64,000 nt of DNA from Oceanobacillus kimchii X50. Lineage in GTDB: Bacteria; Bacillota; Bacilli; Bacillales; Amphibacillaceae. A model generated the notes under the pieces. The model did not search any database and was not told the origin of the DNA. It was given only the letters and a program-made list of their open reading frames with translations. Location of the stretch: contig NZ_CM001792.1 of assembly GCF_000340475.1 (NCBI RefSeq), forward strand, positions 3,585,253-3,649,252. The letters are read 5' to 3'. A program made the translations under genes and the position numbers. Shown here piece after piece: positions 24,438-33,185 of the stretch. Numbering within the stretch: position 1 is the stretch's first letter; every line of letters begins with the position of its first letter.

Positions 24438-25454
24438 TCACTTCAAGTCCTTCACACCTGTTTCCAATACTTCCATCTGAAGCAGGGTCTGTTCGTCTGT
24501 GATTGTTTTGTCTTTCCCATGGATGACCGCTTGATATAAATCATCATATACACGTCCGTAATCGCCATTAACGGACTTCACTTTTTCCTCATGGATAGTA
24601 CCTTCTTCATCGACATAGGTCAGTAGGCCATAATGATCGAGTGTATCAATACCAAAATCGTTGTTATCCGGCATGTAAAATAACTTCAAATGCTCTTCCT
24701 GACGATCTTTGGTTTGTTTCACAAAGCTGCCGTTCTTTCCGTGAATAACGAAGCTTGGTCTTTCTTTCAATCTAAAGTAACTGGATTTCACCGATACTTT
24801 TAACCCGTCGTAATACAAATCGAGATCAAAGTAATCATTCATTCTTCCTTGTCCTAATAACTGTCTGACATCATAGTGGATATGATCGGGCTTGCCAAAA
24901 TAGCTAAAGACCTGATCGAGTGTATGACAGCCATGTCCGTATAAAAAGGACGAAGCCGGATCAAAAGTATCCGCAGATTCAGGTACTTCAGGACGATAGT
25001 AGTCATAATGCATTTCTACTTCTAAAAGCTCTCCTAGTTTCCCTTCTTCGATCACTTTTTGCACGGTTAAGAAATCACTATCAAATCGTCTATTTTGATA
25101 GGCTTGGACAACTAATCCTTTCTCTTTCGCCAGTGCAAATATTTCTTCTGCCTGTTCGGAAGTCTCCATAAACGGCTTTTCTACTAAACAATGTTTATTA
25201 TGTTCGAGTACGTTTTTGGCGTATTCATAATGGCTGTCATGTTTTGTGCAGACAACAATCAGTTGAATGTCCTCATCCTGTAATAATTCATCTATATCCG
25301 AAGTATAATGTACTCCAGGAATTTTGCCCCAGCTATCACGATCAGGGTTTCTGCGATAAATGGTTTTAACCTTGATATTGTCTCTTTGCAGTACAAACGG
25401 CAGATGGTATCGATTGGTGCTTTTCCCATTGCCAATATAACCGATAGTAAGCAT
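24438..25454 (-). CDS. Gfo/Idh/MocA family oxidoreductase (YdgJ/YvaA-like)
   Basis: A 338-residue NAD(P)-dependent oxidoreductase. The nucleotide-binding turn IGNGKSTNRYHLPFVL (about 7-22) is the variant typical of the YdgJ/YvaA/YhhX branch, and HCLVEKPF (about 87-94) carries the catalytic-site lysine. Relatives oxidise inositols or sugars; scyllo-inositol dehydrogenases fall in this branch, but the substrate is uncertain. AGGAGG precedes its ATG. It stands alone and converges on the DUF418 gene. Confidence 0.85.
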   Translation of the reverse strand: MLTIGYIGNGKSTNRYHLPFVLQRDNIKVKTIYRRNPDRDSWGKIPGVHYTSDIDELLQDEDIQLIVVCTKHDSHYEYAKNVLEHNKHCLVEKPFMETSEQAEEIFALAKEKGLVVQAYQNRRFDSDFLTVQKVIEEGKLGELLEVEMHYDYYRPEVPESADTFDPASSFLYGHGCHTLDQVFSYFGKPDHIHYDVRQLLGQGRMNDYFDLDLYYDGLKVSVKSSYFRLKERPSFVIHGKNGSFVKQTKDRQEEHLKLFYMPDNNDFGIDTLDHYGLLTYVDEEGTIHEEKVKSVNGDYGRVYDDLYQAVIHGKDKTITDEQTLLQMEVLETGVKDLK

Positions 25455-25629
25455 AGCCAGCCTCCTAAAATTTCGTGTGAAGTTTGTAAGAAAAAATACC
25501 TCCTTGATAATAGTTCTATCATACAGGAGGTACTTTTTCTATTTGAGCCAATCTCATAATTGCTAAGTTCCCTTTAAAAATTTTGGTGATAGTTACATAA
25601 TAACGTTCGTGTTATAGCCAAAACTAGGC

Positions 25630-25760
25630 TTTGATTGCAATGAAAGACGGCGACTCCTGCAGGGATAGCACGAGCTGAAGATCCACTTGAAAAGTGTTCT
25701 TCTTTTCAAGTTAGCTGAAGCTGTGCCTGTGGAAAGCGTCCGTCTGCAATGGAAATCAAA
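25630..25760. repeat. MITE/REP-like element, short form
   Basis: A 131-bp element with terminal inverted sequences: left TTTGATTGCAATGAAAGACG, right (reverse complement) TTTGATTTCCATTGCAGACG. It contains an internal hairpin (ACTTGAAAAG / CTTTTCAAGT). The ends are shared with 36987-37210 and 48340-48620. It occupies most of the otherwise empty gap 25455-25827. Confidence 0.7.
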
Positions 25761-25827
25761 ATAGCCTCATTCGGATTCCACGCAAATATATTATTATGAG
25801 ATTGATTCATTTATTTGAAAATGATTC

Positions 25828-26739
25828 TTACATTAAACCGATAACATGGAAGACGATACCTACCACGAACAATCCAAGAATCATAATGATTGGAGAAACT
25901 TTCTTCCTTAGTAGCCACATACAGAGAAGCGTTAATAGCAACCCTGCTAAACCAGGAATTAAGCTATCTAAGTTGTCCTGTAAGGTCGTTACATTCGTCT
26001 GGGTCAGTGATCGACCCTGTTCTTGCTGAATCAGTGCGGTTTGAATTCCTTCCGATCCTGCAGGCAAGCTATCCCAATCAATATAAGCACCATCGTCCAA
26101 TTGAACCTCGGATACCGTCGGAGCAAATGAGACAGCTACCCACCTATTTACCAATGCACCGAGGATAAACATACCGAGTATCGAGGCGCCTTTGGTAATA
26201 TCCTGAAGTAATCCGCCAGATAAATCGTCGGTAATTTTGGAACCGGCTTTGTAACCAAGTTCTTGTGAATACCACTTGAATCCCATACGAATAAGATTCC
26301 ATAATACAAAGTAAAGAATTGGTCCGAGTATATTACCGCTAAGTGCAAGCGAAGCCGCTAAAGCACCAAGGATTGGTTTCACTGTGAACCAAAACATCGG
26401 ATCTCCGATACCTGCAAGAGGTCCCATCATACCGACTTTTACCCCTTGAATTGCCTTGTCATCCACCGGAGCGCCGTTTGCCCGTTCTTCCTCAAGTGCT
26501 AATGTTACACCAATAATCGGAGAAGCTACATATGGATGTGTATTAAAGAATTCTAAATGACGTTGTAGTGCTGCAGCACGATCTTCTTTTGTTTTATACA
26601 ATCTCTTGATGGCAGGAATCATGGAAAATGCCCAACCACCGTTTTGCATACGTTCATAGTTCCAAGAACCTTGAATGAAAGTGGATCGCCACCAAATCGC
26701 AATCCGATCTCTTTTTGTTAATTTCATCTCTTGAGCCAT
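25828..26739 (-). CDS. manZ: Mannose-family PTS system, EIID component
   Basis: A 303-residue EIID of the mannose/fructose/sorbose PTS. It has the family's N-terminal helix (IQGSWNYERMQNGGWAFSMIPAIKRLY, about 37-61 in pieces), the GPLAGIGDPMFW loop (about 110-121) and C-terminal membrane helices. With EIIC it forms the translocation pore for mannose or glucose, which is phosphorylated on entry. It is the last gene of manXYZ, 16 bp after EIIC. Confidence 0.9.
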   Translation of the reverse strand: MAQEMKLTKRDRIAIWWRSTFIQGSWNYERMQNGGWAFSMIPAIKRLYKTKEDRAAALQRHLEFFNTHPYVASPIIGVTLALEEERANGAPVDDKAIQGVKVGMMGPLAGIGDPMFWFTVKPILGALAASLALSGNILGPILYFVLWNLIRMGFKWYSQELGYKAGSKITDDLSGGLLQDITKGASILGMFILGALVNRWVAVSFAPTVSEVQLDDGAYIDWDSLPAGSEGIQTALIQQEQGRSLTQTNVTTLQDNLDSLIPGLAGLLLTLLCMWLLRKKVSPIIMILGLFVVGIVFHVIGLM

Positions 26740-26755
26740 TTTATGTCCCTCCTTT

Positions 26756-27568
26756 TTAGTAGTTATCTATAATTTCACCTAGCGGATCCCCAGTGTTTCC
26801 GTTGCCACCATTACCTGAACCGCCTTGTTTTGTAAGTGCTAAGTAAATTAATGCAAGAGCTACACCGATACCACCAAGACCCATTAGAGTGATGGATGGG
26901 ATAGTTGCTAATACGAAACCGATCGCAAAGAACGGCCATACTTCTTTTGTCGCCATCATGTTAATAACCATTGCATAACCAACAGCTACTACCATTCCAC
27001 CGCCGACTGCTAGACCATCTGTTAACCAAGAAGGCATAGATTGAAGTAACTCTCTAACTGGACCTGCACCAATTGCCAAAATTAATGCAGCTGGGATTGC
27101 GATACGTAACCCTTGTAAACAAATAGCGACAATATGCCAAAAATCAATTCTTCTAATGTTTCCTTCTCGGGCTGCCGCATCCATTAAGTGCACCAAACCA
27201 GTCGCAATCGTTCGAACGATAATAGTTAATAATAGACCTGCAACTGCAAGTGGTACTGCAATCGCGATTGCTGAAGATACACCTGCTTCTCCCTGGCCAC
27301 CTAATACAAGAATAATTGCCGATGCAATGGATGCCAGTGCAGCATCTGGTGCTACAGCAGCTCCAATGTTTGCCCAACCTAACGCGATTAATTGTAGGGT
27401 ACCACCTAAGATAAGACATGGTACTACTTCTCCTGTAACTAATCCGATTAACGTACAGGCAATAATAGGCTGATGGAAGTGGAATTCATCCAAGATTCCT
27501 TCTACACCAGCTAAAAATGCTACTATAATAATTAATATTATTTGAATAATAGTCAATTCCATAATCAT
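26756..27568 (-). CDS. manY: Mannose-family PTS system, EIIC component
   Basis: A 270-residue polytopic EIIC. The opening TIIQIILIIIVAFLAGVEGILDEFHFHQPI and the GTLQLIALGWANIGAAVAPD loop (about 55-74) are characteristic. It is the sugar-binding membrane subunit that pairs with EIID encoded 16 bp downstream. It starts 30 bp after the EIIAB stop behind AAAGGAGG; a second in-frame ATG two codons on is an alternative. Confidence 0.9.
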   Translation of the reverse strand: MIMELTIIQIILIIIVAFLAGVEGILDEFHFHQPIIACTLIGLVTGEVVPCLILGGTLQLIALGWANIGAAVAPDAALASIASAIILVLGGQGEAGVSSAIAIAVPLAVAGLLLTIIVRTIATGLVHLMDAAAREGNIRRIDFWHIVAICLQGLRIAIPAALILAIGAGPVRELLQSMPSWLTDGLAVGGGMVVAVGYAMVINMMATKEVWPFFAIGFVLATIPSITLMGLGGIGVALALIYLALTKQGGSGNGGNGNTGDPLGEIIDNY

Positions 27569-27598
27569 TAATCCTCCTTTTTTTACTGATGATTAGGA

Positions 27599-28567
27599 TT
27601 ATCTTTGTTTGTCCAGCTCTGCCTGAGCCCTTCTCATAATCTCATCCATGTTTCCTCTGGAATCGTTCGGTACTTTACGCACGTCGAATGTCAATCCAGC
27701 TTCTTTTAGTTTTTTAAATGCATCGAGATCCGCTTGGCTAAAGGCCAAAACTTTATTCGGCTGCACTTTACCAGGTGAGTGTGCCATTGAACCAACGTTG
27801 ATGGTTTCTAATGGAACGCCACCTTCTACCGCTCGAAGTACATCATGCGGGTTTTCGAATAGGAGTAACGCTCGCTGACCTCCAAAATGTTTATCATCTT
27901 TGGCAAGCTCAATCATTTTATTAATGGGAACAACGTGTGCCTTTACCCCTGATGGAGCAGCTTGCTGGATTAATTTCTTACGTAGCTCATCCTTCGCTAC
28001 TTCATCTGATACAACGATGATACGTGTAGGCAACGTATTCTTTGTCCAAGCAGTTGCCACTTGCCCGTGCAGCAAACGAGAATCGATACGGGCTAATACA
28101 TAATCAAATGTACCAGGAGTACCTGTATTCACTTGTTGAGCATTATCTGCAGTAGCTTCTGCTGGTTCTAATTCTTCTGGTTTTACCTTAACCGCTTCTT
28201 TTGCTGTTCCTAAAATATGTACAGCAATTTCTTGGGCTGATTCCTTGGAAAAGCGTGTTGCAAAAGCTTCAATCAACATTGCTAAGTTTAACCCAGCAAC
28301 GATTGCCCATTTATCTTGGTGCGCTTCCATCAAGCCACTTGCTTGGTTGAAAGGAGTTCCACCCCAAAGATCGACTAAGAATAATACTTCGTCTTGATTT
28401 TCGAAAGAGGCGATTGCTTTTTCCATTTTTGCCCTTACATCATCAGGTCCCTCGCTCGGCATCAATGTAACTGCTTTTACATTTTCTTGTTTTCCGAAGA
28501 TCATTTCTCCAGATTGCAAGATACCCTCTGCGAATTCACCATGAGTAGCAATGATAATTCCTACCAT
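27599..28567 (-). CDS. manX: Mannose-family PTS system, fused EIIAB component
   Basis: A 322-residue cytoplasmic phosphotransfer protein. The EIIA domain has its phosphorylated His9 in IIIATHGEFAEG and the VDLWGGTPFNQA loop. A linker rich in Glu, Ala and Pro (about 130-155) leads to the EIIB domain, with the second phospho-histidine in ARIDSRLLHGQVATAW. It passes phosphate from HPr to the sugar carried by EIIC/EIID. AGGAGGTAAAAAG precedes the ATG. The leader upstream holds a terminator-like hairpin and a cre-like site. Confidence 0.92.
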   Translation of the reverse strand: MVGIIIATHGEFAEGILQSGEMIFGKQENVKAVTLMPSEGPDDVRAKMEKAIASFENQDEVLFLVDLWGGTPFNQASGLMEAHQDKWAIVAGLNLAMLIEAFATRFSKESAQEIAVHILGTAKEAVKVKPEELEPAEATADNAQQVNTGTPGTFDYVLARIDSRLLHGQVATAWTKNTLPTRIIVVSDEVAKDELRKKLIQQAAPSGVKAHVVPINKMIELAKDDKHFGGQRALLLFENPHDVLRAVEGGVPLETINVGSMAHSPGKVQPNKVLAFSQADLDAFKKLKEAGLTFDVRKVPNDSRGNMDEIMRRAQAELDKQR

Positions 28568-28660
28568 CTTTTTACCTCCTATTCTTATTGTGAAAGCTTA
28601 CATAAATATGGCATCCCTAAAGTATGTTTTATTCGCTTATCTAGAGCGGTTACACTTCTG

Positions 28661-28761
28661 ATTGGAATAAAAAAGGCATGAGTAAAAAGACGATTAAATA
28701 AAGGTAGGAGAAATAAAAAGAACCTGACCTTCGTGTTAATCTATACTTTTTACTCATGCCT
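28661..28761 (-). promoter_or_regulatory. Terminator-like long-range hairpin in manXYZ leader
   Basis: On the minus strand a 16-bp perfect stem (arms 28746-28761 and 28674-28689, AGGCATGAGTAAAAAG / CTTTTTACTCATGCCT) encloses a 56-nt loop and ends in TTTTTT. It lies 107 bp upstream of manX. It could be an attenuator controlling manXYZ read-through or the 3' end of an independent small RNA. No known riboswitch motif is recognised in the loop. Confidence 0.6.
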
Positions 28762-28811
28762 GATCGAATCAGTAACACGTAAAATAATAAAGATAGCTAT
28801 TTAATTTTTAT

Positions 28812-28826
28812 TTGAAACCGTTTTAA
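28812..28826. promoter_or_regulatory. cre-like site upstream of manXYZ
   Basis: TTGAAACCGTTTTAA matches the catabolite-responsive element consensus WTGNAANCGNWNNCW at all but one fixed position. It lies upstream of the leader hairpin, so CcpA repression of the mannose PTS is plausible. The remainder of 28568-29045 shows nothing else. Confidence 0.45.
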
Positions 28827-29045
28827 TTTTACCGCTAAAAATAATCATTTAAAAACTTTAAAGATTTCCTTAGGTGAATTATATCATAGCCATTTTCCCA
28901 CTACAAGAAAATATTTCACGATAATCGACCTATACATTACAAGGGTCTAATTCTATTTTCTCAAACAAAAGCGATTTTATAAGGATTCTATCATACTTTA
29001 CCAATCTACTTTTTCAGCAAATCGAGTGCTTATAGATATTCAATT

Positions 29046-29414
29046 CTATTTCTTTTTACGCTTAAAATTGCGTTTAATAACATCAAAGAATCCTAAGGAC
29101 TGAACCATACGATTCGGCTCAACATATTCACGAGTAGCCCGCAAGACTTTTTTTGGATCTTTTGAAGAAAATGTATAGGTTCCATTTCGCTTTGTTTGGA
29201 TAGCGTAACGCGGGATCCATTTCCCTTTGAATAGAACGGAAGCAATCACATAATCTACTTCTTCCCAAGGAATTTGAATAAATTTACGCGCATCACGTTT
29301 ATTGTAGAACTCAAATCCTTTATCTCCAATCATGATCTTTCCATAGTCTGTCAAATTTATATGTGAGGTCGCATCAATAACTAAGTCGACCTTTGTATTA
29401 ATGGATTGAACCAT
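29046..29414 (-). CDS. manO: DUF956 (ManO-type) protein associated with mannose PTS
   Basis: A 122-residue cytoplasmic protein of the DUF956 family: VQSINTKVDLVIDATSHIN at the start, then GDKGFEFYN and IPWEEVDYV. It is found almost only beside mannose-PTS operons in Firmicutes, where it is called ManO and is thought to modulate them. Here it lies upstream of manXYZ on the same strand rather than downstream, with 478 bp of leader in between. The function is inferred from genome context in the family. Confidence 0.85.
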   Translation of the reverse strand: MVQSINTKVDLVIDATSHINLTDYGKIMIGDKGFEFYNKRDARKFIQIPWEEVDYVIASVLFKGKWIPRYAIQTKRNGTYTFSSKDPKKVLRATREYVEPNRMVQSLGFFDVIKRNFKRKKK

Positions 29415-29566
29415 TTAATATACCCCATTTCTTTCCCTATTCACTTACTCATTATTATACACATTGTAGCACTATTAGCAAAAATACTTTGGGAAATTTG
29501 ATGCAGTTTTCGCAGGAGAATGGAGTAGACAGCTTCTCGCTGACAGTCATAATTTAAATCACTCTA

Positions 29567-30403
29567 TCATGGTTGCATCAGCCATCGATGTGCTTCTGAA
29601 AACAGTGGACCCCACGTAGATTCATGGTGTGTTCCATCTGGAATGACGTCAAATCGAATTCTGCTTTGCGCTACACCTGCTGTAATCAGCGTCTGACGAG
29701 CAAGCGTGACATGCTCACAAGCAATTCGGTTAAATTCTGGATTATCCGTCTCCTGTTCTCCGATGCTCAAGTAGATTCGCAGTGTAGGAGAAACCTCCGA
29801 CTGTTCAATTAACTGGAGAATCGCACCGCTGTCCTGCCACATCACGAAAGAAAAGCCACCCACTCGGTTGAACTGCTCAGGATAACAGATGGCAGTGTAA
29901 AGCGATATGTATGCACCAAAAGAGCTGCCACCAATCATTGTATGTTCCGGTGTGGAAAGAGTGCGATAGTGACGATCGATATAGGGCTTGAGAGTCTCCG
30001 CAAGAAATGCAGCATAAGCCTCTCCTTTGCCCCCAAAACCATATTCCGGATTAATCGTGAAATTATATTCATTGTTGCGCTGGTCGCCTCCATGATCAAT
30101 AGCAACTACGATAGTCTCAAGCCCAGGTTCATCAATCGTCAATTTCTCCAACGTCTCATCAACGCCCCACTCCGTTCCCCAAGATGTCGCTTGATTAAAC
30201 ACATTTTGCCCATCATGCATATATAAAACAGGGTACCTGCGAATGTCTTCGTTATAGCTTCTTGGCAAGTAAATCCATACTCTTCGCTCCGTGTTAAGCT
30301 GTGGAATTGGGAAGGCATTAATTATCCGAACATCACCAGAAATGGAATGCATCTTATCGTCGTTCAGAACTTCTTCCCAAGGCATATCAGTAGTTTCTAT
30401 CAT
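29567..30403 (-). CDS. Putative esterase (esterase D/Fes-like alpha/beta hydrolase)
   Basis: Serine esterase of about 278 residues. The start RRVWIYLPRSYNEDIRRYPVLYMHDGQNVF and the nucleophile elbow GGSSFGAYIS are the signatures of the esterase PF00756 group; the catalytic His is probably in DGTHHESTW near the end. Relatives hydrolyse siderophore trilactones or sugar/antigen esters. ATG 30403 (MIETTDMPW) is chosen because AAAAGGGG precedes it; a start at 30424 would overlap that site. It follows the truncated gene at 30432 by 28 bp. Confidence 0.8.
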   Translation of the reverse strand: MIETTDMPWEEVLNDDKMHSISGDVRIINAFPIPQLNTERRVWIYLPRSYNEDIRRYPVLYMHDGQNVFNQATSWGTEWGVDETLEKLTIDEPGLETIVVAIDHGGDQRNNEYNFTINPEYGFGGKGEAYAAFLAETLKPYIDRHYRTLSTPEHTMIGGSSFGAYISLYTAICYPEQFNRVGGFSFVMWQDSGAILQLIEQSEVSPTLRIYLSIGEQETDNPEFNRIACEHVTLARQTLITAGVAQSRIRFDVIPDGTHHESTWGPLFSEAHRWLMQP

Positions 30404-30431
30404 ACATGATTTTCCCCTTTTCATTTTTACT

Positions 30432-30782
30432 CTAACCCTGATTCGAACAGTTTCCAGACTCCTTCAAATTCACGTTTAATATCAATGAGGAACCATTTTC
30501 TGCATACGCTGGCGAGGAAAGCCAGGAGAATGCCAATAGAATAGCATATAATTGTTCTTCATCTTCAATTCCACTTGCTTCTTTTAAGCTTTTCACTAAA
30601 TCCCCAATGTGTCGTGTCCAAACAACTGGATTTCGATCGATGTAGATGGTATAAAGCTTGAACATTTCCGGCTCACGGACACAAGCCTGATATTTGGATT
30701 CGCTCAAACCCCAAAGCCAATCATGAACAATTTCCTTTGTAGATGAATAATCTTCAGTTTCAAAAGGAACGTAACTAAACAT
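30432..30782 (-). pseudogene. Probable C-terminal remnant of a TetR-type regulator
   Basis: A 116-codon frame without a ribosome binding site: TTTTTAAATATAAT precedes the ATG. The sequence (IVHDWLWGLSESKYQACVREPEMFKLYTIYIDRNPVVWTRHI...) is helical and resembles the ligand-binding half of a TetR-family protein, but no DNA-binding domain is present. I therefore read it as a truncated gene; an unrelated small protein is possible. Confidence 0.35.
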
Positions 30783-30789
30783 ATTATAT

Positions 30790-31440
30790 TTAAAAATCTA
30801 TCTTTTCTCCGTTAATACTGAACTCAATTATTTCAGCAATATTAAAATCATCTCTGTGTTCAATTATGTAAGCAATTTCGTAAGGTTCTCCATCTACATG
30901 TAGCTTCTGATATACAGAGGTAGTTAAATTTTCCTCGTTCAATTCAGACCCACCGCTAATATGTTCTATATTTTCTCCTACGATGTTTTTTTCAAGAATT
31001 TCACTAGTTAATTTATGATTAGCCTCTGGCAAAATAGCATAATTTCCATTATCACCGTACCATTTTGCGTCAACAATCTCTAACCAATTAAACCACAGCT
31101 CTTCAGGATCTTCTCCGTATTCTTCAGCTATCTCGTATACAGTCTCCCGATCACCTGAGAAATCATCTATAGCATTTAATCTTGTCATTATTATATCGTA
31201 CCACTCAAGGTCTTCTTCGGTAAGATTTCTTAATCTAGTTACTTCTGGATAGAAGGTTGTTGTAATTTCGTCGGCTACAATACTTCTTTCTTCAGGTTCT
31301 TCAATTGCTTCTACAGTTTCTACTACGGTCTCTTCTATTGTATCCTCTGAGCTTTCTTCAGTATTGGTTGCTGCAGAACAACCAACTAGCATTAACCCTA
31401 ACAATCCAATTAATAATAATTTATTAACAAAAAACCTCAT
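30790..31440 (-). CDS. Lipoprotein of unknown function
   Basis: A 216-residue secreted lipoprotein: hydrophobic signal KLLLIGLLGLMLVGCS with a clear lipobox (LVGC), an acidic Thr/Glu-rich linker, then a globular domain (EITTTFYPEVTRLRNLTEEDLEWYDIIMTRLNAI...). ATG 31440 is chosen over the GTG at 31449 because the latter overlaps the AGGGGGTG ribosome binding site. I do not recognise the family; it should be anchored on the outer face of the membrane. Confidence 0.75.
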   Translation of the reverse strand: MRFFVNKLLLIGLLGLMLVGCSAATNTEESSEDTIEETVVETVEAIEEPEERSIVADEITTTFYPEVTRLRNLTEEDLEWYDIIMTRLNAIDDFSGDRETVYEIAEEYGEDPEELWFNWLEIVDAKWYGDNGNYAILPEANHKLTSEILEKNIVGENIEHISGGSELNEENLTTSVYQKLHVDGEPYEIAYIIEHRDDFNIAEIIEFSINGEKIDF

Positions 31441-31600
31441 TTTCTTCACCCCCTAAAATATTTAATCGAAAAGGTCATCACTAAAGTTACAACCAATTGT
31501 TATTTTATCACTAAACTCAATGATATTTATGTAATATTTGAAAAATACTATATACAAGCATCACAAGAAAAATTAACATAAAACTACCAGAAAACCTCAT

Positions 31601-32080
31601 TTACTTGTGATACGGTTCCCCCCGATTAATCCGAAAACTACGATAAACCTGCTCCAGCAACACCAGTCGCATCAACTGATGAGGGAATGTCATCTTGGAA
31701 AACGACAATGCCAAGTCACTTCTTTTTTGCACGTCCAGACTAATCCCGAGTGATCCACCAATCACAAATACAACTTTGCTTTTTCCATACGTGGCAAGCT
31801 CGTCCAATTTCTTTGCAAGTTGCTCAGATCCTAGCATCTTTCCTTCAATCTCGAGTGTAATCACAAACGCATCCGGTGCGATATGAGATAGAATTCGTTC
31901 GCCTTCTTTGCGTTTGACTTCTTTCATTTCCGCTTCGCTCATGGTTTCTGGTGCTTTTTCATCTGCTACTTCGATTATCGACACTTTTGCATATGCATTT
32001 AGGCGTTTTTTATATTCATCAATACCTTGTTTTAAGTACTTTTCCTTTAATTTCCCAACCGATACAATCGTTATATTCAT
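31601..32080 (-). CDS. rlmH: 23S rRNA (pseudouridine1915-N3)-methyltransferase RlmH
   Basis: A 159-residue SPOUT methyltransferase (YydA/OrfX), full length. It opens [20 protein letters not shown], has the SAM-binding knot [11 protein letters not shown] (about 104-114) and ends with the diagnostic [11 protein letters not shown]. It methylates pseudouridine 1915 in helix 69 of 23S rRNA after 70S assembly. It is a housekeeping gene, often close to the replication origin in Firmicutes, and the staphylococcal orthologue's 3' end is the SCC attachment site. Confidence 0.97.
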   Translation of the reverse strand: MNITIVSVGKLKEKYLKQGIDEYKKRLNAYAKVSIIEVADEKAPETMSEAEMKEVKRKEGERILSHIAPDAFVITLEIEGKMLGSEQLAKKLDELATYGKSKVVFVIGGSLGISLDVQKRSDLALSFSKMTFPHQLMRLVLLEQVYRSFRINRGEPYHK

Positions 32081-32265
32081 ACAAATCTTCCTTTTCGACG
32101 CATGTTTTCCTTTAGTTTACCATATGACAATCAAATAATAATTCTATTCACCTTTTAAGATAATACTATGATTCCCTACCTAGGAAAAAAATTTGTATTT
32201 GCATTTAATCGAATTGTTAATTACAATGTAATTGATCAATAAATAACTAAAAGTGGGTGTCTGGT

Positions 32266-32781
32266 ATGGTCAGGTCAAGCAAAGAAAATCGGAAGGAAGA
32301 AATCCTTGAAGCAGGATTAGAAGTATTCGCAAAAAGAGGTTATCATAACACAACTACCGCACATGTTGCAGAAAAAGCGGGTATATCCCAACCATATGTA
32401 TTTAGATTTTTTAAAACAAAGGAAGAATTGTTTATTGCAGCTCTAGATCGAGCGTTTGAAAGGATTCTTCTGGCTTTTAAAAATGTCGATTCGAGTCCAG
32501 AACAGCTCGTTGATAAAATGATTGAAGCATATGAAGAACTTTCTGAATTGCACCCTAATGAAATCGCACTACAGGTGATAGGAATTTCGGTAACAGAAGA
32601 AGCTATACGAAATGCAACAAAAAAAGGATTATCCAACATTCAAAACTACACTTTAGAACGATTTAAAGACGCTGGAATAGAGAATGTGGAGAGTGAAGTT
32701 ACGACGTTCTTAGCAAGAGGAATATTATGCAATATTTCTTATTTCTTAGACCTCCCAGAACTTATAGCAAAAAGTAAATAA
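32266..32781 (+). CDS. TetR/AcrR family transcriptional regulator
   Basis: A regulator of about 171 residues: helix-turn-helix EEILEAGLEVFAKRGYHNTTT... HVAEKAGISQPYVFRFF followed by TKEELF, then a helical effector domain. ATG 32266 or GTG 32257 could be the start; the ribosome binding site is weak. It precedes two tiny membrane-peptide genes and an NAD(P)-binding oxidoreductase on the same strand. A 19-bp sequence containing the palindrome TGATTAATCA is repeated before the peptide genes and before the oxidoreductase, probably this regulator's operator. Confidence 0.8.
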   Translation: MVRSSKENRKEEILEAGLEVFAKRGYHNTTTAHVAEKAGISQPYVFRFFKTKEELFIAALDRAFERILLAFKNVDSSPEQLVDKMIEAYEELSELHPNEIALQVIGISVTEEAIRNATKKGLSNIQNYTLERFKDAGIENVESEVTTFLARGILCNISYFLDLPELIAKSK

Positions 32782-32815
32782 TCGAATCTAGATTATTTAT
32801 TTTTTACAACTTTAT

Positions 32816-32834
32816 TTATTGATTAATCACTAAC
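32816..32834. promoter_or_regulatory. TetR operator candidate, copy 1
   Basis: TTATTGATTAATCACTAAC, containing the perfect palindrome TGATTAATCA (32820-32829), is repeated exactly at 33152-33170. A related TTGATCAA dyad lies upstream of the TetR gene (about 32231-32238). The site precedes the 23-residue peptide gene. Confidence 0.55.
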
Positions 32835-32855
32835 AAAAATTGAGGAGCTGAAGAT

Positions 32856-32927
32856 ATGAAATTAAACAAAATCGACTTTGTTTTTATTGGAATAATTGTC
32901 GTTTGTATCATTAGTTGGTGGGATTAA
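32856..32927 (+). CDS. 23-residue single-helix membrane peptide ending in WWD
   Basis: ATG 32856 follows TGAGGAG with good spacing. The product is MKLNKIDF, then a hydrophobic helix (VFIGIIVVCIIS), then WWD. The next tiny gene encodes the same layout and also ends in aromatic-Asp (FWD), which argues that both are real. The role is unknown; both lie in a TetR-controlled unit with an oxidoreductase. Confidence 0.55.
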   Translation: MKLNKIDFVFIGIIVVCIISWWD

Positions 32928-32964
32928 TGCTTATTTTCAACATTTTAAAAAGGAGGTAATACAG

Positions 32965-33060
32965 ATGATGAAGAATAATAAAGAAAATTCTATTTCCTCT
33001 TTATCCATTGGATTAAGTATAGTAACTATTATCTTTGTATTGTTCACTTTTTGGGATTAA
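32965..33060 (+). CDS. 31-residue single-helix membrane peptide ending in FWD
   Basis: ATG 32965 (or 32968) follows an excellent AAAGGAGG. The product has a polar start (MMKNNKENSISS), a hydrophobic helix (IGLSIVTIIFVLFTF) and ends WD. It lies 37 bp after the 23-residue peptide gene and shares its layout and C-terminal Trp-Asp. The family is not recognised. Confidence 0.6.
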   Translation: MMKNNKENSISSLSIGLSIVTIIFVLFTFWD

Positions 33061-33151
33061 ACAACAAATTGCATACTTACAATGTGATTATTTAGCGGAA
33101 TTGCATAATAAAGAGTTTAAATTAATTCTAATTATTTTATTGTATTCTTTG

Positions 33152-33170
33152 TTATTGATTAATCACTAAC
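33152..33170. promoter_or_regulatory. TetR operator candidate, copy 2
   Basis: An exact second copy of the 19-bp sequence at 32816-32834, just before the GAAAGGAGTG ribosome binding site of the oxidoreductase gene. Two exact copies 336 bp apart, one before each coding block, suggest coordinated repression. Confidence 0.55.
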
Positions 33171-33185
33171 GAAAGGAGTGTTTAA

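Noticed and set aside
27153-27473. ORFs on both strands inside manY
   Set aside because: Low-complexity shadows of the hydrophobic EIIC gene.
31601-31625. 3' end of rlmH as an SCC-type attachment site
   Set aside because: The staphylococcal site lies here, but I found no second copy of the GAACCGTATCACAAG sequence and no recombinase gene in the window.
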